In this document: piece after piece, positions 49,611-62,085 of the stretch
How positions within the stretch are numbered: the stretch's first letter is position 1
How the letters are laid out: each line of letters opens with the position of its first letter
NCBI GenBank assembly: GCA_963693315.1
Contig: CAVNZG010000001.1
Span: forward strand, 999,368-1,063,367
Length of the DNA: 64,000 nucleotides
Direction: 5' to 3'
Source: Diogma glabrata
Lineage: Eukaryota > Arthropoda > Insecta > Diptera > Cylindrotomidae
Translations under genes and position numbers: made by a program
The notes under the pieces: generated by a model
Told to the model about the DNA's origin: nothing
Databases searched by the model: none
Seen by the model: the letters and a program-made list of their open reading frames with translations, nothing else

Positions 49611-50722
49611 TTATTAAACAGTTAACGGTTAAATTAAACAAATTATTCATCAGACAACCCTAGCATTCGAAATTCCAAAAATTCGAAATCGAATTCGAAA
49701 TTACAATTTTTCTTTTTTTGAGATTCCAAATCAATTGCTTGATAAACTCGAGATTAAAAGGATCGCATTAACTTTGTTGAATTAAAAAAAAAACGAGTTG
49801 TGTTAAGTAAAATTAATAAAGTTTTTAAAAGTTGAATTTAAATAATAATGTAAAGTTAATTTATATTGGAATATAAAGTTACACAATTACCGTGAAACAA
49901 AAATATTTATATGTGTAGTGTTTTGTTTGTAACGCTGGTTTTTTTAACGGAATGATTGCCGTAAGAATTAATTGTGAATGAGATAACAAGTTTGGGTTGA
50001 TCAAGTTGATCAAAAAAATCATTATAGTAAAACTAGATTAAATCTTAAATCTAAATTAAAGGAAGGTATAAATATAAAACATTCTATCCATCGTATTTAT
50101 ATGTGGTTTTTACAGTGCTTTTTGTAAAATAATAATTTTCATTTGCAATTTTACCAATGATAATATAATTCATTTCATCGAAACGTTATAAAATTACGTG
50201 ATAATTAAGGAGATTATATCGGAGAAAGAAGGCAGTGTTAAGGACTGCCGACAGAAGTGAAAACTTAAATCTGTGAAATAGCAGTATTTTTTTGTATCTT
50301 CCAATTATTGTAGCATCGCAAATTAAAATTTCATGTTGTTGTGGGACCTTGTTCTTAAAAGTTTTTTATGTGTTGTTGTGACACACCTTGTAATTTCTTC
50401 TACCAAACACATTTTATTTAAAAAAAAATAGCGTATCATCAAAGAATATTCCATAACTTAGAGTAAGGGATGGTATCGTTGATTGAAAATACTTCATCCA
50501 CCAGCATCCCTAAGATATGAATGGCTAATGAGATTGAATTGCTATTGCCAGTGGTATACGATATCTCAAGATAACTCATATGCTAATAGCAGAGACTAAA
50601 GTACGCGTGGTTGTCACACCCATAGATCAACAAGACTAAATTTTATAAATCTTCCTGCGGAAAGCTAAGTAAATTCATTGGTATTAATGCGCATTGTTGC
50701 CGTTTGCAAATCACTATCGGCT
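49611..50722 (+). repeat. AT-rich flank with repeat family Z copy 2
   Basis: No gene. From about 50350 to 50632 it aligns with 45640-45930, ending GTTGTCACACCCATAGATCAA. The target site for LINE C, ACTATCGGCT, is at 50713-50722. Confidence 0.6.
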
Positions 50723-50888
50723 GGTGTGAAATAGATAAGCTCCTCGTGTGTGAAATAGATAAGCTCCTCGTGCTACATCCTGCGTTACGCAAATAGTCGA
50801 TTTCAACTTGGTAGCCAAACATTTCATTTCGAACTCTTGGCTGTGATACAAAAAAAATAAATATGAACCAAAATGAAAATCACAATAA

Positions 50889-53552
50889 CAACGGTACTTT
50901 TCAGCACGTAAGACAAAAAATATTGGACCTTCAGTCCGTATTTTGCAATTGAACATTGAAGGCATAAGCAGGTCAAAAATTGAACATTTACAAAGATTAT
51001 TAAAAGATTACGACATCGACGTTATAATTCTGCAAGAAACGCATGCAGCAGATGAAGCGCAACTTACCTCTAGAGGAAACATTGTTGGTTAAAAATTAAT
51101 TAGTGCTATTTACCATCAATCATATCGATCTGCCACGTATGTTAAGTCAGAAATCCTGAACTGCACGCACGTACTTACACAGACGGACAACGATATACAT
51201 CTTATTGTTGTTGATATATCGGACACGAAAATTGTAAACGTTTACAAGCCTCCAAATACAGGATGGCCAGCTGCTACTCTACCATTATTTCATCACCCAG
51301 CAATATATGCTGGTGACTTCAATAGCCATCACACTCAGTGGTCCTACTCAAATAATAATACCAATGGCGTGCAACTGACCGACTGGGCGGATGATAACAA
51401 CATGTTCCTGGTATATGATGCGAAAGACTTGAAAACCTTTAGATCTGCAAGATGGCGTAGCGATTACAATCCCGACCTCTGTTTTTCCACAAAAAACGAA
51501 CAACGTAACCCTATTCCAATATCTAGGAGTGTCTTACAAGGTTTTCCACGCTCTCAACATCGTCCAGTAATTCTTGAGGTAGGAATCCAAATTCCACTCG
51601 TTAACTCTACTCCTCAACCTAGATGGAATTTTAACAAAGCTGACTGGGCTAAATATAGATTGAAGTTGGATGCAGTGATTCGCTGGATCCAACCCATTCC
51701 TAAAACTTACGATAGATTTGTTGGAGCCTTCATCTCAACTGCAAAGAAATGCATACCAAGAGGCTTTCGTGAAGAATATACTCCTGGCTGGAGTAAAGAG
51801 AGCGATATATTATATGAGGAGTACCTTAGTAGTGGTGAGGCAGACGTGGCTGACGACTTAATATACTCACTGCACGCCGCGAGAAAACAAAAGTGGATTA
51901 ACGCTGTTGAAAACATTGATTTTTCCCATTCAAACGGGGAAGCATGGAGTCTCCTTCGGAAACTGGGTGGCTCAAACTCAATTACTCGTGCTAACAATGA
52001 AATAAATCTAGAGGACATCGTAAATCACATAGTAAATATGTCTCGTTCTTCTATTAATCACCTTCATAAGAGAACAATTAAACGCAAATTAAGAGAAATG
52101 AAGCGCAATTGCTCGTCTCCATCGAAGTATGCGAACTCTTTTAGTAGCGAAGAACTAGAATCAGCTCTGTCCCAAACAAAAAACGGAAAAGCAGCTGGCT
52201 ACGATGGCATTTTTCCAGAATTTCTTAAAAATGCTGGAAAAAATGTAAAACAGTGGCTAACTAAATTTTTCTCGAATGTCGTAGAAACCGGCAATCTACC
52301 AAAACATTTTAAGACTACGAAAGTGATAGCGATACTTAAGCCAGGTAAACCATCCAATGAACCAGGAAGCTATCGCCCGATTGCCCTTTTGAGCACCTGC
52401 TATAAATTGCTAGAACGGCTCATATACAATAGTATCACACCGATATTGAATGACCAGATCCCAGTCGAACAAGCTGGTTTTCGTCCCAATCGCAGTTGCA
52501 CTGACCAACTGCTCGCTCTAACATCCTATATCGAAGCTGGGTATCAAAAACAACTAAAAACAGGCGCAGTATTCATCGATCTTACTGCAGCATATGACAC
52601 GGTCTGGCGAATTGGGATTATATATATGCTGTTCAATGCAATACCTTGTAGCACCATCTCGCGTTTGATTAACAACATGCTGAGTAATCGTGTATTCAAA
52701 GTTCATCTAAATAATTCCTGTAGTAGGTCTAAAATGCTTAACAATGGTTTACCACAGGGTTCCATCCTGGCGCCATTACTTTTTAATCTGTACATTCATG
52801 ACATTCCTGACACAACATCAAAGAAATTTGGTTACGCTGATGATTGGACCCTGGCCACTCAAAACAAAGACATGGGTGTTTTGGAGGATTTGCTCTCAAC
52901 TGACCTGGCGATAATGAATGACTATTTTCGAACGTGGAGCTTATTTCCCAGTCTAAGTAAAACCGAGAGCTCCTGTTTCCACTTAAACAACAAACTGGCA
53001 AAACACGAACTATCAGTGTTATTTAACGGCACTGTCATTAAATACAATCAACAGCCAAAGTACCTGGGCATTACTTTCGATAGAACTCTTTCTTTTAAAC
53101 TCCACCTAGAAAATACGTCAAAAAAACTTAAAACGAGAAACAATATATTGCACAAACTGGCAGGCTCTACATGGAGTGCTACTCCAGCTACCCTCCGAAT
53201 AACTGCTCTAAGTCTGGTTTACTCAGTGGCTGAGTACGGCGCACCAGTCTGGTTGAATAGCACACATACTCAAAAAGTTGACTGCCAGCTGCATGCCACG
53301 ATGCGTACTATAAGTGGTAGTATCAGATCCACCCCTTTACCTTGGCTCCCTGTGTTAAGCAATATCGCTCCACCTGCACTCAGACGCTCGCATGCTCTCA
53401 TGCGTGAACATAAAAAGGTAACCAACAACATCACGTTACCCTTGCACGAATATTACGGTGACCACACTCGTTGTCGATTGAAGTCAAGAAAGCCTCCACA
53501 TAAAACTACCAGCAACCTGCTGGCAACTAATTTTAATATCTTGGATGCCTAG
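50889..53552 (+). pseudogene. LINE C endonuclease-reverse transcriptase, one in-frame stop
   Basis: The frame opens at 50889 and reads an endonuclease start, PSVRILQLNIEGISRSKIEH and DVIILQETHAAD. A TAA lies at 51090. The same frame then runs unbroken to 53552 with IYAGDFNSHHTQW (endonuclease) and then reverse transcriptase: KNGKAAGYDGIFPEFLKN, SYRPIALLSTCYKLLERLIY, QAGFRPNRSCTDQLLAL, FIDLTAAYDTVWR, LPQGSILAPLLFNLYIHDIP, catalytic FGYADDWTLA and PKYLGITFDRTL. The C-terminal part has PRHTWTTLNRIRTNHGRC in frame after a stop at 53550-53552. The true start codon is unclear: a frameshift near 50900 may separate an ATG at 50859 from the domain. Jockey-type proteins nick and reverse-transcribe at the target. 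This copy is probably inactive. Confidence 0.9.
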
Positions 53553-53900
53553 GACACCTCCTGGCAACATTACAACACAACTGGCCTTTCTATTGCTAAC
53601 CCGACTTCTACCCAACCTGGTTTCGATTTGCCACGTCATACCTGGACTACATTAAACCGAATAAGAACGAATCATGGACGTTGTGCTGATTCTTTCTACA
53701 AGTGGAGCATTTCAGAGTCCCTGAGTGTGACTGCGGCGCTCCACGACAAACTATAAAACACATTGCAACTGTGTGTCCAATTCGACGTTACAATGGCAAC
53801 ATCTCAGACATCCAACTCCCGATGTAGTAGCATGGATAGACTCGCTCGATGTAAACATCTAATGTTCAAATGTACTGCCCAATTGTTCAAATATTTTACT
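53553..53900 (+). pseudogene. LINE C C-terminal Cys-His segment, separated
   Basis: After the stop at 53550 the frame continues through LNRIRTNHGRC. A further shift then leads to CDCGAPRQTIKHIATVCPIR near 53727. This LNR.RT.HGRC...CDCG..QT..H....CP arrangement closes many jockey-like proteins. Premature breaks cut it from the main ORF. Confidence 0.75.
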
Positions 53901-54070
53901 TTTTAATTTTTACTTAAAAGACGCGCAATCAAATCGATTGTAAGTTCATTTAATGTGTATCCATGTTTTGTTTTAGGTAGATTTCATAGAAGAGTCTACC
54001 TATTTTAAGTTTAATTTTTAATGTGTCACAATAAACAAAACCATACGCTAAATAAATAAAACTATCGGCT

Positions 54071-55616
54071 AAGTGCCAGCATTTTTTATTAGTTTATTTA
54101 TCATGATTGCTATCCATGTTTAATCATACATAAGCTATGCTTCTTTGTATAGAATTTATGCGATTTCCGTCTCGTAATTGTGAGCTTTAAATCGATATAA
54201 TCGATGTTATCAATTATCAAGTTACAAGTATTAAGTCTTCACTTAATTTTAGAAACATGTACAATTCCACAATTCCAAATACAATTCCAAATTAATAACA
54301 TATTTGGTGAAGATGATAAAATTTGTAGCATCATGTTAAATTCCAACACTTATAATTTTGATATACAAATGTAATTGTTTCAGGTTATACTATCTTTCTT
54401 ACGTTATTTTTCATTTCATAAAAATTATGTTCAACAAAAAAAACATTGATTAAAGCAAACTACCGTTTAAAATGATAGTTAAATAAAAAGCAAATTAAGT
54501 GTACACAACAACTTCCCAAATTTTCATGATGATTAATGTATTAATGCATAAAGGACAAACAGACATGTTTTCAATTTTATATATATGCAATATTTATTTA
54601 GCATGATGACTCGAATTCAAATTGCAAAAGACAGTAGCAATATAACTTTAAAAAACTGCGTTATAGATCAATTTTTTAAGATTCGTATAAAGAAATTTTT
54701 ATTATTTTTATGAATTCATGAATAAAAAAAAATAATTTTAATGGTATTTAATAAAAATTAAAAAAAAAACAATAAAAAAATATGTCCCACACCAGCAATT
54801 GAACTCACTACTTACAGAGCATCAGTCGAGCACGATATCCACAACTCAACTTGAAACGTTAAGAAGTGATAGATAGATTTAATTTAAAAAATATCTATAT
54901 TTTAGAATAGATAGAAATTAGATAGATAGAAATTATTTTAAATATATATTTTTGTTCTTCAAAAATGCATAGTAAAATTGATGACGTGAATATACAAATT
55001 TTACTTCATACAAAATTTCATAACGCGACTGAAGAAGTTTTCACTTCAAAAATTGATATATGTAAAGTGTTTTGGTTGCAACTTTGATTTTCTTAACGGA
55101 ACTATTTCCGTAATAACTTAAATTGTGAACGACATTGCAAGTTTGGATTTGAGTAATAAATGCAAATATATTAAAATAAAATAAGTCTGAAAAATCATTA
55201 AAATAAAATTCAATCTCAGTCAAAAATATAAACAGTAAACATTCTGTTCATCAAATATTTAAGTTGTTTTTATTGTGCTATTTGTAAACAAAAAAAACTG
55301 AAATTTTGGCTCATACTTTGCAGCTACGAATTTACCAATTATAATTACCAATTACCAATTATAATTTATATAATTATATAATTTACTACGTCGGAGTGAT
55401 ATAAAAATACGTGATATACATATTACATACCCAGGAGTATTTGTAATCGATTTTATTTCTGGTCTTTTTAATGGATAGTAGTATACTAGACTACCAAAAA
55501 TAATAAACGAAAGCAGATTCAACTATTCAACTAGGAAAATCAATTCAAGTATTTTACAATATTTTACAATTTTTTTTTTATAATTTTATTAAAATCTTAT
55601 CTATATTTATATTATA
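54071..55616 (+). other. AT-rich spacer; possible tRNA-derived fragment
   Basis: No gene was recognised. At about 54785-54850, the minus strand has CGTGCTCGACTGATGC and GAGTTCAATTGCTGG, loosely like polymerase III A and B boxes. This suggests a SINE scrap, at low confidence. Confidence 0.35.
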
Positions 55617-58150
55617 CTAGGAGGCCCGGCGTGCTTCGCTACGCTTATAAATAAAGTTTTCGCGTAGACATTTTGTTGGCGTAGAAGCAATGATTTCAAA
55701 AGTGGTAGTGAGAAATGATAGCATAATTTTCAATTTTTATTTTTAAAAATATAGGAAATCCCGTGACCGAAATTCGGTCATACATGAAAATTTTATATTT
55801 TATATATTAAAAGACATCAACAGACAGATAATTGACACAGCAATTATTATCAAAAACAAATATTCAAATATGTTTAACGATGAAAATGATAAAGCTGAAT
55901 GGCAACTTCAGCCTTAATATGAAATTAAAAAACACGCATATTGAGGCAAATGCAAACGCACAGACACTCATACTCATAAAAGAGGAAAAGGTTTTTGAGA
56001 AAAGTGAGAAGAAATCAGGTAACAATGACTTCTGGGAAGACGATATTTTTTGTGAAAACTCTATCATCGTTGAACAAATGACCTTGGTCGGATGTATCAT
56101 AAATATAAAATTTCAAACATTCAAACGCACGCACTTTACTTGCAGCAACAAACAATTGACCAATTGTGAATACAGGTTCTTTAAGTAAAATGGCAACTCT
56201 GTTGAATCTCTGACCTTGAGATTTATTAATAGTCACAGCGAAAGCAGGAATAATAGGGTATTGAGTTCTTTGAAATTTAAATGGAAGTAGAGTTCCAGAA
56301 TAAGTCAAATGAATGCGTGTAATTAGAATAAGGACACCTCGCATGACACCAGTCAAAACTTCACAATCTATTGAATTTCGGTGCATAACTTTTACATGCA
56401 TTCGTGTTCCATTTACTAATGCTTGACCTGTATTTAAATTACGTATGAGGAGAACAATGCAATTCACTTTCAAAACTAATTTATGAGGTGGCAAACCTCC
56501 TACACTCAATTTATTTAAACATTCTATTGGAAAATTGTTCTGCTCACGAATGTCATCACAAACAACTTTATCAAAACTAAAATATGCTTTCTCCTCTCCT
56601 GGCATAAAACTCAAGATTTTAGAATTAATGAAATTAATTGCAATCATTATTTTTGGGGGCTAAAATGACGGAAATCAAAATGTCATCAGATAAAATTGTA
56701 TCAGAAATATTTCCAAAAATGTCTTCAATAATATTGTCTGGATTGCCAATCAAATTATGAGGAATTTCAATGATATCTGAACCAAACTGTGGAAAACTTT
56801 GCATATCACCATTACCGAGTCTTCTAAGACTTCTAAGACTTCTAAGACTTCTAAGACTTCTAAGTCTAAGAAATTCTACAAATTCAATTTCATGAGGGAG
56901 AGCTCTCATGTTTTGATTTAATTTCAAAATTTTAAAGTTAATAAATTCTTGCTAAGATGTAATACAATTTTCAATTAAAATAGAACGTGAACCATGCGGT
57001 ATAACTGGAAGAATTTGGCGAAAGTCACCGCTCAGTAAAAGAGTTTTACCTGCAAACAGTTTATTTTTATTTTCTTCGTTTGGAGTCAAATCTCTTAACA
57101 AACGCTCAATTAATTTTAAAGTATGAATAGAACACATCGAAATTTCATCTATAATAATGATTGAGGAATTATTAATATATGTGCCATGTACACTGTTTGG
57201 AGTTATATTTGGCATTGAATTCTCTAATAATGGAATTGGTAATTTAAAAACATTATGCAAAGTTCGCCCCCAATCAAAAGAGTTGATGCAATACCACTGA
57301 AGGCAGTTACAATACACGAAAGATTTAATGAATTAAATTTATGAATGATTGTCGTTTGAACAAAAGTTTTGCCACAACCTGCATGAGCTGTCAAGAAAAA
57401 AACATTACTTTCAGTATCATGGAATTGGACTTCACGCAAAACAATATCAATCACACTACGTTGCTCATTATTTGTATTTTCATACATTCTATCGAAAACT
57501 ATAGCTTCTTCTTCAATATCAAAATGACCTACATTGCCAATCTGTAAGATATATTGTGGAATCGGAAGACCAAGATCACCAAACGAAGTATTATGTGTAA
57601 GAAGAATTTCATTAATTTCAATCAAGGCTCGATTAATTGACACATCTTCATCGTAATTTCGTAAAAAGTCTTCAATCATACTATTTCTGAATTCAATCCA
57701 TAAAGCTAAAGCATTCGGAGGAACATTCAAACCACAGATAAATGCAAATAATTAACGTAACTGTTTTGGTGATTGAATTTCTGACGCTTCAAGTAAACAT
57801 TCACGCCATTCATTATCATTTGTTGCAATACCTCGAGCTTCACATGCTGCAACAAAAGTAGGGTACTCAACACCTTCATGCATACGTAGATCAGTAAAAG
57901 AATTTGGACCACGAACATGCAACAGAAGCAAACGCATATGAAACAATTCTTTATCAATGGAATTCAAATGGAAAAATGCTAACAATTTTGTTCTTGATAC
58001 ATTTGCGACTGCACCAGCCACATGCATTGGAAATTTAATTATGCGCCAAGCAGCTTCAGTCGAACCAACATACCGTCCATTCAAAAAATCTTGAATTTCA
58101 TTTCCCACAACCCCATCATCCTTATTCACTGCATTCTCTCCATTCACTCA
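55617..58150 (-). mobile_element. Helitron, 3' half
   Basis: The element reads on the minus strand and ends CTAG at 55617-55620, followed by T (plus-strand flank ...TATA). Eight bases inside lies a hairpin, GCGTAGC-GAA-GCACGC, with one bulged base. Hairpin plus CTRR end plus AT target is the Helitron 3' signature. The interior encodes the helicase half of a RepHel protein. The Rep (rolling-circle nuclease) half and the 5' end are missing, since beyond 58150 the sequence is a non-coding tandem repeat. Confidence 0.88.
56015..58147 (-). pseudogene. Helitron helicase (PIF1-like, SF1B), several frameshifts
   Basis: Five minus-strand frames cover the helicase in order. At 58147-57752: GNEIQDFLNGRYVGSTEAAW and RLLLLHVRGPNSFTDLR, the segment before the helicase. 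At 57730-57224: Walker A in FFLTAHAGCGKTF. At 57317-56952: Walker B IIIIDEISM and GDFRQILPVI. At 56927-56634: LNQNMRA, then an in-frame run of Ser-Leu-Arg triplets from a 9-bp expansion (about 56816-56862). At 56647-56015: AFAVTINKSQGQRFNRVAIL and IGQLFVAASKVRA, closing on NIVFPEVIVT, the usual Helitron C-terminus. The catalytic motifs are preserved but at least four shifts or stops divide them. In an active element this domain unwinds DNA during rolling-circle transposition. Confidence 0.9.
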
Positions 58151-59000
58151 CAAGCCACCGCTGCGACCAAAATTTGGAGAGGTTTAAAAAACGTGTGATG
58201 GCTCAAAATTTTTGTTATAATTTTCTCTTTGCAATGAAACGTGGCGTTTTAAGATTTTTCAAAATGGCGCCTTCAAAATGCAGCGTTTCTTCCGAAATTT
58301 TTTAGCATCGAACGGAGAAACTAATTACTAACAAGTACTATTACTTTTAAAAAATTGACTGTTAATTTTAAAATGATTGCAGAAGCACTGTCTTTAAAAA
58401 TTAATATGATTAGTACAAAAATTTTCAACATGGCGGCTACTAAATGGCGCCAATTTCATCAAATTTGCGTTTTTTCAGGCAAAAGTGCTTATTTTATAAT
58501 TCTACAGCATAAATATTATATTATAAGTTTCAAATAGTTGAAACATCGATTTCTCAAATAATTTCGATAGTTATTCAAAATGGCCTATTAAAAATGGCGT
58601 CTTTTTTTGATCGAATTTTGTAAAATTTGACTTCTTTCACCGGACTACCGCTGCGACCAAAATTTGGAGAGGTTTCAAAAAACGTGTGATGGCTCAAAAT
58701 TTTTGTTATAATTTTCTCTTTGCAATGAAACGTGGCGTTTTAGAATTTTTCAAAATGGCGCCTTCAAAATGGAACGTTTATTCTGAAATTTTTTAGCATC
58801 GAACGGGGAAACTAATTACTAACAAGTACTATTGCTTTTAAAAAATTGATTGTTAATTTTAAAATGATTACAGAAGCACTGTCTTTAAAAATTAATATGA
58901 TTAGTACAAAAATTTTCAACATGGGGGCTACTAAATGGCGCCAATTTCACCAAATTTGCGTTTTTTCAGGCAAAAGTGATTATTTTACAATTCTACAGCA
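58151..59000. repeat. Tandem duplication, unit about 485 bp
   Basis: CCGCTGCGACCAAAATTTGG occurs at about 58157 and 58645. The second unit follows the first closely until ATTCTACAGCAT near 59000, where the foldback element begins. Both units contain repeated AAAATGGCG-type segments. The ORFs at 58355 and 58846 are copies of each other from this duplication. In the Helitron's orientation the repeat lies upstream of the helicase. Confidence 0.85.
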
Positions 59001-59757
59001 TGCCTGGCTTTTATCTCGAGAACGATGCTAGATGGAACAAAATAACCCTAGTTGATATTTGTTAAGGATCGAGGGGGACGTCTAGTGGTAATATTGAATG
59101 ACCTTGAAACTCATAAGTATTGGAATTATGTGCCAAAGTAGGGTTTTTTTTAAATTAGAACCTATACATTTAAGGTTTTTTTTAAATTAAGTAAATCAAA
59201 CTACACACTTTTTGCTTTCAAAAATTTTTTGTAAAGTTTACGATTTAGTAGATATGATTAACATTGATTTGCACTAAAGCAAACGTGTCTTCGCTAAGGT
59301 CTTCAGAAAAAAAATAAAATTTCGATAAATTAAAAAAAAACAATGAAAATCATTCATTAATTTAAATATTATTGCATCGTGGTCTACTGCGTGAAATTGA
59401 TTTTCGTTGTTTTTTTTTAATTTATTGAAATTTTATTTTTTTACTGAAGAACTTAGCGAAGACACGTTTGCTTTAGTGCAAATCAATTTTCATCATATCT
59501 ACAAAATCGTACACTTTACAAAAAAAATTTGCAAGCAAAAATTGTGTAGTTTGATTTACTTAATTTAAAAAAACCCTTAAATATATGGGTTCTAATTTAA
59601 AAAAACCTTACCTTATCATAAGTATCTCCAATACTTATGAGTTTCAAGGTCATTCAATATTACCACTTGACGTCCCCTCGACCCTTAACAAATATCACCT
59701 CGGGTTATTTTGTCCCATCTAGCATGGTTCTCGAGATAAAAGCCTGGCATTCTTTAA
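59000..59757. mobile_element. Foldback (palindromic) element
   Basis: The left arm, about 59000-59340, and the reverse complement of the right arm, about 59410-59757, match closely: GCCTGGCTTTTATCTCGAGA at the outside, TATTGAATGACCTTGAAACT and TTGCTTTAGTGCAAATCAA inside. They are separated by a loop of about 70 bp. No coding capacity. Right of it lies AACTCACCCTGTATA, a CAGGGTG-type terminus. The left end appears truncated in the tandem duplication. Confidence 0.85.
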
Positions 59758-59767
59758 AAAACTCACC

Positions 59768-59770
<3 letters not shown>

Positions 59771-59839
<69 letters not shown>
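59771..59839. repeat. (TA)n microsatellite
   Basis: About 34 perfect TA repeats, directly after ACTCACCCTG. Confidence 0.97.
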
Positions 59840-60687
<848 letters not shown>

Positions 60688-60690
<3 letters not shown>

Positions 60691-60995
60691 TGGCGTGCAG
60701 TCGGTTTCGATAGACGGTAAGCAGATTATATAAAAAATACAGACCATTTTTCAATTTATCGCCACATGATAGTTCTTCCATTGTATTGATTGCATGACGT
60801 GATAAGGCTTTGGCAGATCAGTCTGCACCAATATCTGTAAAAGCTAAGAGTCTTTCAAACACTTCTTCTGTGTTAGTTACAAATCGACCTATTGTAGACA
60901 ACTGCGACTTATAAGAAATATCTGATGTTTCATCAAGAAGTATGGCAATAAATAAACAATCTTTGATTTCGAAAAAATTGAGTTTTTTAGATAAA
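60688..60995 (-). pseudogene. hAT transposase fragment (catalytic first-Asp region)
   Basis: The minus strand from about 60990 reads FFEIKDCLFIAILLDETSDI, the block holding the first catalytic Asp in ZMYM1/TTF-type hAT transposases. It is followed by SQLSTIGRFVTNTEEVFERL and LLAFTDIGAD, an in-frame stop, then SAKALSRHAINTMEELSCGD and [13 protein letters not shown]. It stops at a terminus-like CAGTGGCGTGCAG at 60688, which abuts the TA tract. Only about 100 codons remain, so this is an internally deleted or truncated copy. The partner terminus was not found. Confidence 0.8.
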
Positions 60996-61690
60996 CACCT
61001 ATTGATTCACTCAAACCATTTTGTACATGATTGCAAATGTCTAAAAATACTTTGAGTTCCTATAAAAATGTGTCGAATTCTTGATCATATATTGATAACA
61101 CTTTCAACATTATATAACATTACAGAATAATTTGAAAAAATTGATTGATTAATATAATATGGCTGTTGTGTTTACTAACGGCATTAAAAAAATTATTCAA
61201 ATTATGATAACCATCGTAGGTTTAAATACCCTTTTCTTTAGAAAATAAAATAAATATTTAAAAAAAAATTAAGCTGACTTCAGAAATAACAAAAGCGGCA
61301 CAAAAAAGTGAACAATATCTCAATTGCGGCTTTTAGAGACAGAAATACATATAAATTTTGATTAATTTAATTTAATTATACTTAACTACAGAAAATTACA
61401 CTTTTAAACAAAGATTTTATATTATAAAACTTATATTTTATTATAATTATTATAGTTGTTGTAGTAGTTATTATATTAGAAGATTTATTTGTAGTACAAA
61501 ACTATTGGAAATCGATGCCAAGCATGAGATGTCAATGGTGGTACCGACTTCGAACATTTTGTATTGAAAATAAATTTCATAATATAAAAGCTATTATAAA
61601 AAAGTAGGGTCTGCGTCGGACCAGACGGTGGAAGTTATACTTCCTTGCCAATTCGCTCGCACACACGCACACAGACAGACAGATATGATA
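60996..61690. other. AT-rich sequence, nothing recognised
   Basis: No ORF or RNA gene is supported. A short (CA)n-like segment, CGCTCGCACACACGCACACAG, lies at about 61650-61670, one more small dinucleotide-rich tract. Confidence 0.5.
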
Positions 61691-62040
61691 CATTAAAAAA
61701 AACAACTAAAAAAAACTAAAATATTATTCATAAAAAAAAAAAATTAAAAAAAAATATTATTCAAAAAAAAAATTATTCAAAAGAAAAAAATATAACACAA
61801 AAAAAAAATACCGTTCAAAAAATAAGCAAAAAAAAACATATTGTTCAAAAAATAAATAAAAAAAAATATTATTCAAAAAAAAAATTATTATTCAAAAAGT
61901 ATAAGAACGTATAATCGTCGATTTTCTTAGTTTTCTTAGTCAAAAAAATAAAAAAAAATATTCAAAAAAAAAAATATTATCCAAAAAGAAAAAAAAATAT
62001 TATTCAAAAAAAATATTATTCAAAAAACTAATAATTATTA
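61691..62040. repeat. A-rich satellite-like repeats
   Basis: Imperfect copies of an AAAAAATATTATTCAAA unit, roughly 20 bp, in about 350 bp. One unrelated segment with GTATAAGAACG lies at 61898. Confidence 0.85.
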
Positions 62041-62044
62041 ATTA

Positions 62045-62085
62045 CTAGAAGGTACCCGGCGATTCCGTGCTTCCCAGATAAAGTG
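62045..62085 (-). mobile_element. Possible second Helitron-like 3' end
   Basis: CTAG at 62045-62048 is followed by AAGGTACCCGGCGATTCCGT, resembling the CTAG-GAGGCCCGGCGTGC arrangement at 55617. Orientation is minus. No clear hairpin or coding region goes with it. Confidence 0.4.

Larger units (their letters stand above)
50723..54060 (+). mobile_element. LINE C: jockey-like non-LTR retrotransposon
   Basis: Perfect 10-bp TSD ACTATCGGCT at 50713-50722 and 54061-54070. The 3' end is a short (TAAA)n-like tail, CTAAATAAATAAA. The 5' end has a tandem repeat of about 25 bp (GTGTGAAATAGATAAGCTCC twice). A single endonuclease-RT ORF is present with one stop and a later frameshift. No separate gag-like ORF1 is seen, so the copy is either 5' truncated or from a one-ORF lineage. 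Confidence 0.93.

Noticed and set aside
54781..54850. tRNA gene
   Set aside because: Only loose A- and B-box resemblance. No cloverleaf could be drawn by eye, so it is noted only as a possible SINE scrap.
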